Origin: G025836975 sp040391135
Lineage (GTDB): Bacteria > Pseudomonadota > Gammaproteobacteria > Burkholderiales > Burkholderiaceae_B
Direction: 5' to 3'
Assembly: GCA_040391135.1 (NCBI GenBank)
Contig: JBEBYL010000007.1
Location: 109,011 to 173,010 of the forward strand
Length of the DNA stretch: 64,000 nucleotides
The notes beneath the pieces are model-generated. The model ran no database searches, had not been told where the DNA came from, and saw only the letters and a program-made list of their open reading frames with translations. The position numbers and the translations under genes were made by a program. Shown piece by piece: positions 35,501 to 43,792 of the stretch (the stretch's first letter is position 1; each line of letters starts with the position of its first letter).

Positions 35501-35683
35501 CGACTCGACGACTTCGGGGGATGCGCCCTTGTAGCCCGTGATCACCGAGACCACCGGCTCGTCGATGGCCGGATACTCGCGCACCGTCAGCCTGTCGTAT
35601 GAAATCAGGCCGATCAGCACGATGACCAGTGACAGCACGGTGGCGAATACCGGTCGCTTGATGCAGATGTCGGAAAGAACCAT
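32597..35683 (-). CDS. RND-family efflux pump inner-membrane permease
   Basis: The 1028-residue protein has 12-helix hydrophobic/efflux (HAE1-like) RND architecture and starts MVLSDICIKRPVFATVLSLVIVLIG. The proton-relay aspartates are seen in GLVVDDAIVVLENIFRHIEEG, and large periplasmic loops follow helices 1 and 7. The family is AcrB/MexF/MdtB-like; exporters for drugs, solvents or fatty acids all fit. It is co-transcribed with its adaptor (14-bp gap). No outer-membrane channel gene is present, so it must borrow a TolC/OprM-type partner. Confidence 0.94.
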   Translation of the reverse strand: MVLSDICIKRPVFATVLSLVIVLIGLISYDRLTVREYPAIDEPVVSVITGYKGASPEVVESQVTKPLEDQLAGMEGVDVMTSRSRSERSLINIKFNLARDPDAAAADVRDKVSRARRYLPDEIDEPIISKVEADSTPIIYIGVSTGTFSQMEASDYINRYVKTRLSVLPGAAEVRVYGERLPSMRIFIDRGKLAAYGLIVQDVEEALRQQNVLIPAGRIESQKREFSVVSSTDLQTVEQFRNVVVATVKGYPVRMSDVADVQIAPLDDRVLARFNGQPSLTIGITKQSTANPLDLSKEARKEVELINENLPAGMKLNVSYDTSIFIQESINSVYHTVAEAIILVVLVIFFFLRSLRASLIPIVTIPVSLIGAFGIMYFFGFSINTLTLLAMVLAIGLVVDDAIVVLENIFRHIEEGKTRIEAAFLGAKEIGFAVIAMTLTLVTVYAPLAFATGRTGRLFIEFALTLAGAVLVSGFVALTLTPMMCSTLLRHQAGHGRIYSFIEGLLVSLTNRYRNGLARALRHRLIVLLLGLAVALGSAVLFKTVKSELAPIEDRGVVFGVVSGPEGSTLDYTLQSVKQIERLYADIPESAGNQSIIGYPTVVDSFAILRLKPWGERDRSQQSIASSLQPEFAALPGVRAFPTNPPSLGQRATSKPIDFVIMSQVSYPEMAKLVDGFLDKLKDYPGLENVDTDLRLNTPELQVVVQRDKLADVGIDVGEVGRTLESMLGGRQVTRFRDSGEQYDVIVQVKKQDRADPADISDIYVRTSAGGMVQLSNFLKVSEGVSPQSLNHFNRLRAVKVQASIAPGYALGEVLEHMNAVAREVLPPTVQIDLDGQSREFRDSSGGIYLVFMMALAFIYLVLAAQFESWRNPLIIMFSVPLSMTGALLALWLSGGTLSIYSQIGLITLVGLITKHGILIVEFTNQLRAEGVEKFEAVMQASVLRLRPILMTTGAMVLGVLPLAYATGAGAESRQQIGWVLVGGLSLGTVLTLFVVPVAYTLIAGKVKLKATTAAAAPAEHIAPQQVQ

Positions 35684-35697
35684 GATGCGCTCGCTGT

Positions 35698-36804
35698 TCA
35701 GGAAACGGCAGCGTTTTGGGGCGTGGGCAGTATCTGGACCAGATCGCCGTCACGTACTTTTTGCAGGCCGGCGGTAATCACCTGATCGCCGGGCCGCAGG
35801 CCGGTGACGATCTCGACCCTGCCGTTGCGGCGCTGGCCGACTTGCACGACGACCCGCTGGGCATGCCCGTCGACAATGCGGAAAACATATTGCTCTTCGC
35901 CGGAGGGGACCAGCGCTGTCTCGGGCACCACCAGCGCCATGTCGTCGGTGAACTGCAGCCGCACGCGCGCGAACATGCCGGGGCGCAGCGCGCCATCGGC
36001 ATTGGGCACATTGGCGCGCAGCAATATCGACCGGCCGCCTACATCGACCAGGGGGCTGATGGCGCCCACTTCGCCCTCGCGGCTTTGCCCCGGCAGCGCG
36101 TCGAAGCTGAGCGCCAGCTTGATGCCTTCGTGGACCTCGCCCAGGAACTGCTCGGGTATGCGGAAATCGACCTTCAGCGGATCGATGGACTCGATGGGCA
36201 CCAGGTCTATGCCCGGGCTGACGTAATCGCCCACCGAAACATTGCGCAGTCCGATCAGGCCGTCGAAGGGAGCCAGGATAGCGGTCTTGTCCAGATGCGC
36301 CTTGGCGAGCGCCTGCGCGGCCTGTTGCACCTTGAGCTGGCTGCCGGCCTCGTCGCGCGCCTGCTTGCTGATGAAACCCTGCTTGCCCAACTCCACCGCC
36401 CGCCGATACTGGCTGGTGGCAAGATTGAGGTTGGCCTGGGCCTGCTGCAATTGAGCCTTGGCCACGCTGTCGTCCAGACGCACCAGCACCTGCCCCTTCT
36501 TGACCTTGCCGCCCTCGTTGAAATTGATTTCGGCGATGCGCCCGGTGATTTCGGGACGCAGCATGACGGAGTTTTCGGAACGCAGGCTGCCCACCGCCGA
36601 CACGCCGCGCGGCATGGCCAGCTGCTCAACCGGGGCAACTTCGACTGCCACCCTCTTTTGCGCCGCGGGCTGCGTCGCGGGGGCCGAAGCCGAGGGCTTG
36701 CCCGCGCCGTTGGCGCCGCGCCCCACCAGCCAGCCGGCGCCCCCGGCGCCCAACGCAATGCCCAATGCAAGCACCAGGAAAAGTCCGAAAGAGGAGTGTT
36801 TCAT
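35698..36804 (-). CDS. RND efflux periplasmic adaptor (membrane fusion protein)
   Basis: The 368-residue protein has an N-terminal signal-anchor (FGLFLVLALGIALGAGGAGWLVG). It contains the barrel-sandwich/lipoyl halves (VMLRPEITGRIAEINFNEGGKVKKGQVLVRLDDS and AHLDKTAILAPFDGLIGLRNVSVGDYVSPG), an alpha-hairpin, and a beta-barrel domain ending VVPETALVPSGEEQYVFRI. Start ATG 36804 (MKHSSFGLF) is taken; an upstream TTG adds 11 residues. It lacks a lipobox Cys. It links the RND permease to the outer-membrane channel. Confidence 0.93.
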   Translation of the reverse strand: MKHSSFGLFLVLALGIALGAGGAGWLVGRGANGAGKPSASAPATQPAAQKRVAVEVAPVEQLAMPRGVSAVGSLRSENSVMLRPEITGRIAEINFNEGGKVKKGQVLVRLDDSVAKAQLQQAQANLNLATSQYRRAVELGKQGFISKQARDEAGSQLKVQQAAQALAKAHLDKTAILAPFDGLIGLRNVSVGDYVSPGIDLVPIESIDPLKVDFRIPEQFLGEVHEGIKLALSFDALPGQSREGEVGAISPLVDVGGRSILLRANVPNADGALRPGMFARVRLQFTDDMALVVPETALVPSGEEQYVFRIVDGHAQRVVVQVGQRRNGRVEIVTGLRPGDQVITAGLQKVRDGDLVQILPTPQNAAVS

Positions 36805-36867
36805 GAGGATAAAATAGGAAAGAGGATGCCGACACAATTTGTGACTTTAGCATTGCTTTGCTTTTAA

Positions 36868-37338
36868 TTACACGCTTTTATTCATCAGATCGGCGCGCGC
36901 CTGTTCCACCCCCAAATTGGCCAACTGATCGGCCCTTTCATTGCCGGGATCGCCGGCGTGGCCGCGTACCCATTTCCAGGTCAGGACATGCTCCTGGACC
37001 AGGCTGTCCAGCTCTTGCCACAGATCGGCATTCTTGACCGGCTTCTTGTCGGCCGTCCTCCATCCCCGGCGCTTCCAGTTCGCCAGCCATTCGTTCATGC
37101 CTTTCTGCACGTACTGGGAGTCGGTATGGACGACCACATCGCAGCGCCGCTTCAAGGCTTTGAGCGCCTGGATCACCGCCATCAGCTCCATGCGGTTGTT
37201 GGTGGTGTCGGGTTCGCCTCCATACAGAACTTTTTCATGGCGGCCCTGGCGAAGCAATGCGCCCCAGCCCCCCATCCCGGGATTGCCCTTGCAGGCGCCA
37301 TCGGTCCAGATCTCAACTTGACTGCTATTTATTGTCAT
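36868..37338 (-). CDS. rnhA: Ribonuclease HI
   Basis: The 156-residue enzyme has the catalytic carboxylates in EIWTDGACKGNPG (Asp13), NNRMELMAVI (Glu), VVVHTDSQYVQKG (Asp) and GDPGNERADQLA (Asp), plus the basic protrusion WLANWKRRGWRTADKKPVKN. It degrades the RNA strand of RNA-DNA hybrids. It follows the class I methyltransferase gene by 67 bp. The RND adaptor follows after 63 bp, displacing dnaQ. Confidence 0.96.
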   Translation of the reverse strand: MTINSSQVEIWTDGACKGNPGMGGWGALLRQGRHEKVLYGGEPDTTNNRMELMAVIQALKALKRRCDVVVHTDSQYVQKGMNEWLANWKRRGWRTADKKPVKNADLWQELDSLVQEHVLTWKWVRGHAGDPGNERADQLANLGVEQARADLMNKSV

Positions 37339-37388
37339 TGGGGATATTGCGCGAATTGCTTCCTGATATTTTTACGGTGATGGCACGC

Positions 37389-37407
37389 AGCGCCGCCGGG
37401 CGGCGCT
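37389..37407. terminator. GC-rich hairpin at the end of the methyltransferase gene
   Basis: The palindrome AGCGCCGCC-G-GGCGGCGCT overlaps the stop codon of the methyltransferase gene, just upstream of rnhA on the minus strand. No T-run follows. It may attenuate transcription into rnhA or stabilise the mRNA. Confidence 0.4.
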
Positions 37408-38158
37408 ACAGTCCAAGATCGGAGTGGCGCCCGGTTACCACTGCCTGGCGCTGGACGCGTTTTTTAGCCGTTTTCCATTTCGGCCCCACCAGCGTCATGC
37501 CCGCGACGCGCTTCACAGCCGATACGACATAGACCGCACCACATACCGGCCACCACCGGTCGCCCGCCGCGTCCATAAACGCCCAGCGGTCCAGCCATGC
37601 CTGGCTATTGCAAGGCGGGGCGTAGCAGCCGAACCGGCCCCTATCCAGCTCGAAGGATAAAAGCTTGAACCAATCCTTCAAGCGCGGCAGCGATACCTGC
37701 AAATGCGCCGGGACGGGCAATAAGGGATCCAGCCCCGGGATACGGTCGCTTGCGCCCCAGAGGCTCCAGGGATTGAAGCCGGAAATCACGACACGGCCCT
37801 CGGGCATCAACACCCGTTCGGCCTCGCGTAGTATCTGATGCGGCTTGGCGGAGGTTTCCAGGACGTGGGGCAGAACCAGCAAATCGATGCTTTGCGTATC
37901 GAACGGCAGATTTTCGGGATCGGCAACGACCACCTCGCCGGCATGGGCGGCCGTATCGAAAAGCACCCTTGTCCTGCCCTTGTACGGAATGCGGTTGGCG
38001 CGCAGCAAGTCCCACTGCGGCAGGCCGATTTGTATGGCATGATAGCCGAATACATTGCTGACCATGGCATCGATCTGCTTTTGCTCCCAGCCTTGCACAT
38101 ACTGTCCCGGCGGGGTGTCCAGCCATTCGGCAAGATCCAATATAAGAGGTTGTTCCAC
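37406..38158 (-). CDS. SAM-dependent methyltransferase (Methyltransf_11-like)
   Basis: The 250-residue protein starts MEQPLILDLAEWLDTPPGQYVQGWEQKQID. An altered SAM-binding region follows, then FDTQSIDLLVLPHVLETSAKPHQILREAERVLMPEGRVVISGFNPWSLWG, a clear class I methyltransferase post-I segment. The classic ExGxGxG loop is missing or degenerate in the N-terminal part (LLRANRIPYKGRTRVLFDTAAHAG). It occupies the position between gloB and rnhA that this uncharacterised methyltransferase has in many proteobacteria. It is divergent from gloB by 26 bp. Substrate is unknown. Confidence 0.85.
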   Translation of the reverse strand: MEQPLILDLAEWLDTPPGQYVQGWEQKQIDAMVSNVFGYHAIQIGLPQWDLLRANRIPYKGRTRVLFDTAAHAGEVVVADPENLPFDTQSIDLLVLPHVLETSAKPHQILREAERVLMPEGRVVISGFNPWSLWGASDRIPGLDPLLPVPAHLQVSLPRLKDWFKLLSFELDRGRFGCYAPPCNSQAWLDRWAFMDAAGDRWWPVCGAVYVVSAVKRVAGMTLVGPKWKTAKKRVQRQAVVTGRHSDLGL

Positions 38159-38184
38159 CGCTACGCTAACTCCCGCCTTACGTT

Positions 38185-38973
38185 ATGACTACTACTCAAT
38201 TGATTCCGCTGCCGGCCTTTACAGACAACTATATCTGGATGCTCTGTAAAAACGGCCGAGCCGTTGTGGTGGATCCCGGCCAATCGGCCCCCGTCGAAGA
38301 TGCGCTGGAACAGCACGGGCTGACGCTGGACTCCATTTTACTTACCCACCATCACCACGATCATGTGGGCGGGGTGCTGGCATTACAACAGCGAACCGGG
38401 GCTGTCGTCTATGGCCCCGCGTCCGAAACCTTGCCTGCCTGCGACCATCGGCTACGCGAAGGGGATACGGTACAATTGCCCGCCATCGACCTGCAGCTCA
38501 AGGTTTTCGATATTCCGGGCCATACTGCCGGCCATATCGCTTACTACGGCCAGCTCGATACAGGAAAACCCTTGGTTTTTTGCGGCGACACCCTGTTTGC
38601 GGGGGGCTGCGGACGCTTATTCGAGGGAACACCCGTCCAAATGGCGGATTCTCTGGGTAAACTAAGCGCTTTGCCGCCTAATACGTTAGTATGTTGCGCC
38701 CATGAATATACACTGGCAAATTTATATTGGGCGCTGCATGTCGAGCCTGGCAACAGCGTTTTGCAGCAACGATTGGAAGCCGCCACGCAGCTTCGAGCGC
38801 GCGGACAGCCCACTTTGCCGTCCACGATCCAAGCCGAGCTGGATACCAATCCTTTTCTGCGGACCTCGCATGCTTCGGTAGCAAAAGCCGCAAGCGCCTA
38901 TGCAGGAACCTTGCTGGACTCAAACGTAAAGATATTTGCCGGTTTACGCGAATGGAAGAACAACTTTAAATGA
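38185..38973 (+). CDS. gloB: Hydroxyacylglutathione hydrolase (glyoxalase II)
   Basis: The 262-residue metallo-beta-lactamase-fold enzyme has the dinuclear metal motif THHHHDHVGG (about 52-61). HTAGHIAYY supplies a further His, FCGDTLFAGGCGRLFEGTPVQM a metal Asp, and CAHEYTLANLYWA the last His, as in glyoxalase II. It hydrolyses S-D-lactoylglutathione to D-lactate and glutathione in methylglyoxal detoxification. mltD starts 7 bp downstream. Confidence 0.96.
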   Translation: MTTTQLIPLPAFTDNYIWMLCKNGRAVVVDPGQSAPVEDALEQHGLTLDSILLTHHHHDHVGGVLALQQRTGAVVYGPASETLPACDHRLREGDTVQLPAIDLQLKVFDIPGHTAGHIAYYGQLDTGKPLVFCGDTLFAGGCGRLFEGTPVQMADSLGKLSALPPNTLVCCAHEYTLANLYWALHVEPGNSVLQQRLEAATQLRARGQPTLPSTIQAELDTNPFLRTSHASVAKAASAYAGTLLDSNVKIFAGLREWKNNFK

Positions 38974-38980
38974 ATTGCCA

Positions 38981-40366
38981 ATGAACTGCTTACGACTATT
39001 CATTCTGCTTATCGTAGCAGTACTGGCTGGTTGCGCCACCAATAACACGCAAAACCCCTACGCCTCCGCCAAGAAAACCTACACGGCGGCCGAAACCTCG
39101 CGCACGATAGACCTTACCCACCCACCGCGCGACATGTGGGACAGAATCCGGCGTGGCTTCGCCATCCCCAACCTGAACAGCGAACTGACCGACCGCTGGA
39201 CCGATTACTACGCCTCGCACCCCGAGTCCGTGCTGCTCATGAGCCAGCGGGCGGGCAAATACCTGTACTACATCGTCGACGAACTCGATCGCCGCGGCCT
39301 GCCCACCGAGTTGGCCTTGCTGCCTTTCGTCGAAAGCGCCTACAACCCCACCGCGTACTCGCGCGCGCACGCTTCCGGGCTGTGGCAGTTCATTCCCAGT
39401 ACCGGCAAGCACTACAACCTGGAACAGGACTGGTGGCGCGATCAGCGCCGCGACCCCATAGCGTCGACCAACGCGGCCTTGGACTACCTTTCCTATCTGT
39501 ACGACTTCCAGGGCGACTGGTATCTGGCGCTGGCTTCGTACAACTGGGGCGAAGGCTCCGTGAAGCGGGCCATGGAGAAAAACGCCAAAGCGGGACAAGC
39601 CGCGGACTACGCCGCGCTGAACATGCCCGATGAAACGCGCAACTATGTGCCCAAGCTCCAGGCCATCAAGAACATCATTGCCAATCCCAGGAAATTCGGC
39701 ATCACACTGCCCGAAGTCAGCAACACGCCTTATTTCACCACGGTACAGAAACGCGATATCGATATCGATATCGAAGTCGCCGCCAAACTGGCCGAGATGT
39801 CAGTTGAAGAATTCAAGTCGCTCAATGCTTCATTCAACCGGCCCATCATTCTGGCCGAACATAAACCCACCCTGCTTCTACCCACCAACCGCGTGGATAT
39901 TTTCAACGCGAATCTGCAGGCCTACCAAGGCCGGCTCAGTTCCTGGGATACGTATAGAAGCAAGAAAGGCGAGTCCTACGCCGCCATTGCCAAGCAGCAT
40001 GGCATCAGCCTGGGCAGGTTGCGGGCCGTCAATGGCCTAAGCAAAAAGCAAAGCCGCGCCGTGGCGCAAACCCTGCTGGTTCCGGCCAAGGGCACCCGCG
40101 GCTCCATCCAGCTGGCGTCGCTCGAAGTACCCGACGCCGACACAGCGCCCACTCGCGGCAAGACGGACGGAAAAAAAGACGTCGTCGTCCTGCAGCGCAA
40201 AGCCAATGTCCGGACCCATACCGTCCAAGGCGGCGACACCCTGTTTTCTTTGGCTAAACGCTATAACACCTCGGTCAACGAGCTGCGCAAACTCAATAAC
40301 CTGAAGAACGACAAGCTGGCCAAGGGCAAGCGCTTGCGCGTTCCGGGCACGAGCATACGCGGCTAG
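38981..40366 (+). CDS. mltD: Membrane-bound lytic murein transglycosylase D
   Basis: The 461-residue lipoprotein has signal LFILLIVAVLAGCATN with a lipobox cysteine (LAGC). The SLT domain carries the catalytic Glu in LPFVESAYNPTAYSRAHASGLWQFIPSTG, and LysM repeats (YRSKKGESYAAIAKQHGISLGRLRAVNGL and HTVQGGDTLFSLAKRYNTSVNELRKLNNL) complete it. It cleaves peptidoglycan glycan strands non-hydrolytically, forming 1,6-anhydromuramic ends. Start 38981 is chosen because it opens directly into the lipoprotein signal. The upstream 15 residues overlap gloB. Confidence 0.94.
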   Translation: MNCLRLFILLIVAVLAGCATNNTQNPYASAKKTYTAAETSRTIDLTHPPRDMWDRIRRGFAIPNLNSELTDRWTDYYASHPESVLLMSQRAGKYLYYIVDELDRRGLPTELALLPFVESAYNPTAYSRAHASGLWQFIPSTGKHYNLEQDWWRDQRRDPIASTNAALDYLSYLYDFQGDWYLALASYNWGEGSVKRAMEKNAKAGQAADYAALNMPDETRNYVPKLQAIKNIIANPRKFGITLPEVSNTPYFTTVQKRDIDIDIEVAAKLAEMSVEEFKSLNASFNRPIILAEHKPTLLLPTNRVDIFNANLQAYQGRLSSWDTYRSKKGESYAAIAKQHGISLGRLRAVNGLSKKQSRAVAQTLLVPAKGTRGSIQLASLEVPDADTAPTRGKTDGKKDVVVLQRKANVRTHTVQGGDTLFSLAKRYNTSVNELRKLNNLKNDKLAKGKRLRVPGTSIRG

Positions 40367-40394
40367 CTCTCATACATGAAAAAAGGATCATCAC

Positions 40395-41177
40395 ATGGGT
40401 TTCCTGGACGGTAAGCGCATTCTGGTTACGGGCGTGTTGTCGAATCGCTCGATCGCCTACGGCATCGCACGCGCCTGCAAGCAGCAAGGCGCGGAACTGG
40501 CGTTCACATACGCCGGCGAGCGCTTCAAAGAACGGGTCACAGACTTCGCCAAGGAATTGGGCAGCAACATCGTCATATCCTGCGACGTCGCCGAGGACGA
40601 ACAGATCGACAATGCCTTCAAGGAGCTTCAGGCCCAATGGGACGGCCTTGACGGTCTGGTGCACTCCATAGGCTTCGCACCGCGCGAGGCCATTGCCGGC
40701 GATTTCCTGGAAGGCATGACCCGCGAAGGTTTCCGCATTGCCCACGATATCTCGGCCTACAGCTTCCCGGCCATGGCCAAGGCCGCGCTGCCCTTGCTCA
40801 AGGGCCGCAACAGCTCGGTGCTGACGCTGACCTATCTGGGCGCTGAAAAAGCCATCCCCAACTACAACACCATGGGCCTGGCCAAGGCATCGCTGGAAGC
40901 CAGCGTGCGTTACCTGGCGGCGTCCCTGGGACCTCTGGGGATACGCGCCAATGGCATTTCCGCAGGCCCCATCAAGACTCTGGCGGCAAGCGGCATCAAG
41001 GATTTCTCCACCATACTGAAGTATGTGGAAACCCACGCCCCCTTGCGCCGCAATATCACCATTGAAGATGTCGGCAACGTGGCCGCCTTCCTGATGTCGG
41101 ATCTGGCGGCAGGCGTTACCGGCGAAATCACGCACGTGGACGGCGGCTTCTCCACGGTCGTTCCCGGCATGGAATAA
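40395..41177 (+). CDS. fabI: Enoyl-[acyl-carrier-protein] reductase (NADH)
   Basis: The 260-residue divergent SDR has the FabI start MGFLDGKRILVTGVLSNRSIAYGIA and the catalytic pair Tyr-x6-Lys (YNTMGLAK). HSIGFAPREAI contains the triclosan-site Gly/Phe region, and AGPIKTLAASGI the substrate loop. It catalyses the last reduction of each fatty-acid elongation round. A strong intrinsic terminator directly follows. Confidence 0.97.
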   Translation: MGFLDGKRILVTGVLSNRSIAYGIARACKQQGAELAFTYAGERFKERVTDFAKELGSNIVISCDVAEDEQIDNAFKELQAQWDGLDGLVHSIGFAPREAIAGDFLEGMTREGFRIAHDISAYSFPAMAKAALPLLKGRNSSVLTLTYLGAEKAIPNYNTMGLAKASLEASVRYLAASLGPLGIRANGISAGPIKTLAASGIKDFSTILKYVETHAPLRRNITIEDVGNVAAFLMSDLAAGVTGEITHVDGGFSTVVPGME

Positions 41178-41200
41178 GTCGCGCCCTACGCAAGACGTTC

Positions 41201-41230
41201 GGGGCGGCCGCAAGCCGCCCCTTCTTGTTT
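41201..41230 (+). terminator. Rho-independent terminator of fabI
   Basis: A perfect 8-bp stem GGGGCGGC / GCCGCCCC with a 5-nt loop is followed by TTCTTGTTT. It is the clearest intrinsic terminator in the window, 23 bp after the fabI stop. Confidence 0.85.
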
Positions 41231-41284
41231 CAAGCTGGCTGGGGCGCCATAAAGGCCAGACGCATCTTGACACCGGTATTGGCA

Positions 41285-41605
41285 TCAGCTCCCTGAAACC
41301 AGCTTCAAACCAATGACGCCCGCCAGAATGAGCGCGATGCAGAACACTCTAAGCGGCGCCGTGGAGTCGCCTAGTATCGCGATCCCCAGAATCGCCGTGC
41401 CCGCCGCCCCAATTCCCGTCCAGACCGCATAGGCCGTCCCGACCGGTAACGTGCGAAGCGATAGCGAAAGAAGGAATATGCTCGACAGACCAGTGGCCAC
41501 CGTAAACAATCCAGGTATCCAACGCGTGAAGCCTTCCGACCATTTCATGCCGAAGGCGAAGCCGATTTCGAAAAGGCCGGCGATGCCCAATAGTGCCCAT
41601 GCCAT
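41285..41605 (-). CDS. sugE: SugE/Gdx-type small multidrug resistance protein
   Basis: The 106-residue, four-helix protein has the essential membrane Glu13 in AWALLGIAGLFEIGFAFGMKWSEGF. The YAVWTGIGAAGTAILGIAILGD motif is characteristic of SMR proteins. The M-K-x-S-x-G-F segment points to the guanidinium exporter (Gdx) branch rather than EmrE. No guanidine riboswitch could be recognised in front of the unit. It lies 21 bp after the ahpD-like gene and probably shares its transcript. Confidence 0.88.
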   Translation of the reverse strand: MAWALLGIAGLFEIGFAFGMKWSEGFTRWIPGLFTVATGLSSIFLLSLSLRTLPVGTAYAVWTGIGAAGTAILGIAILGDSTAPLRVFCIALILAGVIGLKLVSGS

Positions 41606-41626
41606 ATTTAGACTGTCCGTAGTAGG

Positions 41627-42082
41627 TCAGGCCTTGCCGACGGCGGCAGGGGTCGAGCGGAACGCAATTCCGAACCGATTGAAGGCGTTCATCAGTCCGA
41701 TCGCATAGGTCAGATCGGCCAGTTCTCTGTCACTGAATTCCGCTGCGGCCGCGGCATAGTCAGCGTCGGGAACACCGCTCTGTGCCACATGCGTTACGCT
41801 TTCAGCCCAAGCGAAGGCAGCGCGTTCGCGATTGCTGAACACCTTGCCCGCATCGTGCCAGACAGGCACCAATACAAGCTTGTCCACGGAAACGCCCTGC
41901 TTGAGCAAATCGCGTGAGTGCATATCAATGCAGTATGCGCAGCCATTGATTTGCGAAACCCTTAAGTACACAAGATCGACCAGCTCTTTTTGCAGGCTGC
42001 TTTTCTGAAGAGTGGCATACACGCCGCTGAAAGCCTTGTAGCCTTCGGGCGCAGTCTGGGCGTAGTCGATGCGATTGCTCAT
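41627..42082 (-). CDS. AhpD-like carboxymuconolactone decarboxylase-family protein
   Basis: The 151-residue alkylhydroperoxidase-type protein has the redox motif Cys-Ala-Tyr-Cys in INGCAYCIDMHSRDLL, and the later His in YCIDMH fits the AhpD proton relay. Such proteins act as thiol peroxidase partners or peroxidases. The promoter carries two ATCATGG direct repeats with 24-bp period that recur at the MocR promoter. It sits downstream of the MocR regulator and upstream of sugE. Confidence 0.88.
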   Translation of the reverse strand: MSNRIDYAQTAPEGYKAFSGVYATLQKSSLQKELVDLVYLRVSQINGCAYCIDMHSRDLLKQGVSVDKLVLVPVWHDAGKVFSNRERAAFAWAESVTHVAQSGVPDADYAAAAAEFSDRELADLTYAIGLMNAFNRFGIAFRSTPAAVGKA

Positions 42083-42149
42083 GATGAGGTCCTTCTATTT
42101 GTTAATTGAGGAACTCCATCATGCGGCATCTTGGCCCAATCAAAAAGAT

Positions 42150-42180
42150 CCATGATCCGCATTGTTTTATGGGCCATGAT
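42150..42180 (-). promoter_or_regulatory. ATCATGG direct repeats (24-bp period) before the ahpD-like gene
   Basis: The minus strand carries ATCATGG at 42174-42180 and again at 42150-42156, exactly 24 bp apart, 68-98 bp upstream of the ahpD-like start. The same heptamer with the same period occurs in the mocR/azoR intergenic region. It is a probable MocR-regulator operator. Confidence 0.55.
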
Positions 42181-42218
42181 TCATTCGGCTTTCCGACTTG
42201 GAGCTTGCCGCCATGCCG

Positions 42219-43640
42219 TCATATCAATTGCAAGATGCGCCGCCCGAGGTTTTCGGCCGTGGCCTGTGAATCAATATTCGTGAAATTCAGCAACAGGGCC
42301 CGCCCCTCTGTGTTCCTTATCGACCAATCAGTCAATGCTTCCGCATACAGACCTGCTTGCCGCATACGCGAAACAAGCTCCCGGTCCGACAATTGGCCTT
42401 GCAGGCGCAGTATCAAATGCATTCCCCCCGGCTGTGCATCGATACGCACATGCTTCCCAAGCGCGATGCCCAGGCCTGTTGTGGTCGCCGCCCGGCGCTC
42501 GCCATAAAGCTTGCGCATCCGCTGGATGTGGCGTGCAAAGTGCCCTTCTTTTATAAAGGCCGTGACGATGGCCTGAGTAAGCTGGGGACTACCTCCGGCA
42601 AGTGCCTGGCTGACCTGCTCGAAGCGCTCGACCCGGGCTTGCGGCACGACAAGATAGGCAAGCCGGATACCGGGAAAGAGTACCTTGCTGAATGTGCCCG
42701 CATATAGCACACGCCCATCGCGGTCCAGGCTTTTCAAAGCAGGCAGAGGGCGGCTGACATATCGGTACTCGCCGTCGTAATCGTCCTCTATGACCCATGC
42801 ATCATTTTGCGTGGCCCAGTCCAGCAATGCCAAGCGCCGGGGCAGGGACAGGGACACGCCCAGCGGACTCTGGTGTGCGGGCGTGACCACAGCGGCGCGC
42901 GCCCGAGGCGCCGCCTTGATTCCATCGGCCACGGCCATGCCATCCTTATCCACGGAAACCGGGACAGCCTCGATATGCATATGCTCCAAGACCTCTCGAG
43001 TGGGCGGATAGCCTGGATCTTCGAGCCAGACGCGGTCTCCCGCCTTCAGCAAGGCATGGCCGATAAGCTCCATGGTATGGCGGTACCCCGAAGTCACGAA
43101 TATCTGGGAAGGTCCACAGACGATCCCGCGCGACACATGCAGATAGGCGGCGATCTCGGCACGCAGTTGCGGAAAGCCAAATACAGAAGGATGGACCATG
43201 TCTGAGGCTTGCATTGCGCGCACACATCGCGCGCCCAGGCGTGCCCAGATTTTTCGAGGAAAAGCATCCAGGGCGGGCAAACCCATCTGGAACGGCAGAA
43301 TCGAATCGGGGCGAAAACTGAGCGAGGATATGCCGCTGGCCGATCGCGGCACCGACACCGCAACAGGTGCCAGCAGCTTGAGGCCGGGCGTGACGATAGT
43401 GCCGGCTTGGCCGCGGGCCTGAATGTAGCCCTCGGCGGCCAATAAAGAATACGCCGCCTCTATGGTGCCTCGTGCCAAGCCCAACTCCTTGGCGAGCGCG
43501 CGCGCCGATGGAAGCCGGTCGCCGGGTTTCAGCAGACCGCCGGCCATGGCGCCGCAGAGCCGGTCATAAACCTGTCGGTAGAAGGGCTCGGCCGCCCCAC
43601 GATCCAAAGGAGAGATAGTGCGGGTTTCGGGGGCAGTCAT
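42219..43640 (-). CDS. MocR/PdxR-type transcriptional regulator (GntR HTH fused to aminotransferase domain)
   Basis: The 473-residue protein has an N-terminal GntR winged HTH (residues 18-80: FYRQVYDRLCGAMAGGLLKPGDRLPSARALAKELGLARGTIEAAYSLLAAEGYI). A fold-type I aminotransferase-like domain follows, and the PLP lysine Lys319 in YAGTFSKVLFPGIRLAYLV is retained. Asp-rich VIEDDYDGEYRY is also kept. MocR regulators sense PLP or a PLP-bound amine. Start ATG 43640 (MTAPETRT) skips an unconserved 18-residue extension. It lies between azoR and the ahpD-like/sugE pair. Confidence 0.93.
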   Translation of the reverse strand: MTAPETRTISPLDRGAAEPFYRQVYDRLCGAMAGGLLKPGDRLPSARALAKELGLARGTIEAAYSLLAAEGYIQARGQAGTIVTPGLKLLAPVAVSVPRSASGISSLSFRPDSILPFQMGLPALDAFPRKIWARLGARCVRAMQASDMVHPSVFGFPQLRAEIAAYLHVSRGIVCGPSQIFVTSGYRHTMELIGHALLKAGDRVWLEDPGYPPTREVLEHMHIEAVPVSVDKDGMAVADGIKAAPRARAAVVTPAHQSPLGVSLSLPRRLALLDWATQNDAWVIEDDYDGEYRYVSRPLPALKSLDRDGRVLYAGTFSKVLFPGIRLAYLVVPQARVERFEQVSQALAGGSPQLTQAIVTAFIKEGHFARHIQRMRKLYGERRAATTTGLGIALGKHVRIDAQPGGMHLILRLQGQLSDRELVSRMRQAGLYAEALTDWSIRNTEGRALLLNFTNIDSQATAENLGRRILQLI

Positions 43641-43761
43641 GGATGGGCCAATTTGGGCGGGAAGTGAAAGAACGAATCCTCCATGATGGCTCAAAGCGCA
43701 AGATCAATGCAAGTCGGCCAGACACAGGCGCCGTAAAAGGACGGCCATCCTGGTAGTTGCA

Positions 43762-43792
43762 ATCATGGCTCATTTAAAATTCTGATTCATGG
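43762..43792 (+). promoter_or_regulatory. TCATGG direct repeats (24-bp period) between mocR and azoR
   Basis: The plus strand carries ATCATGGCTC at 43762-43771 and TTCATGGCTC at 43786-43795, exactly 24 bp apart. A third, inverted ATCATGG copy is at 43681-43687 near the mocR start, immediately followed by GGCTC on the plus strand. Spacing and sequence match the pair before the ahpD-like gene. Confidence 0.6.
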
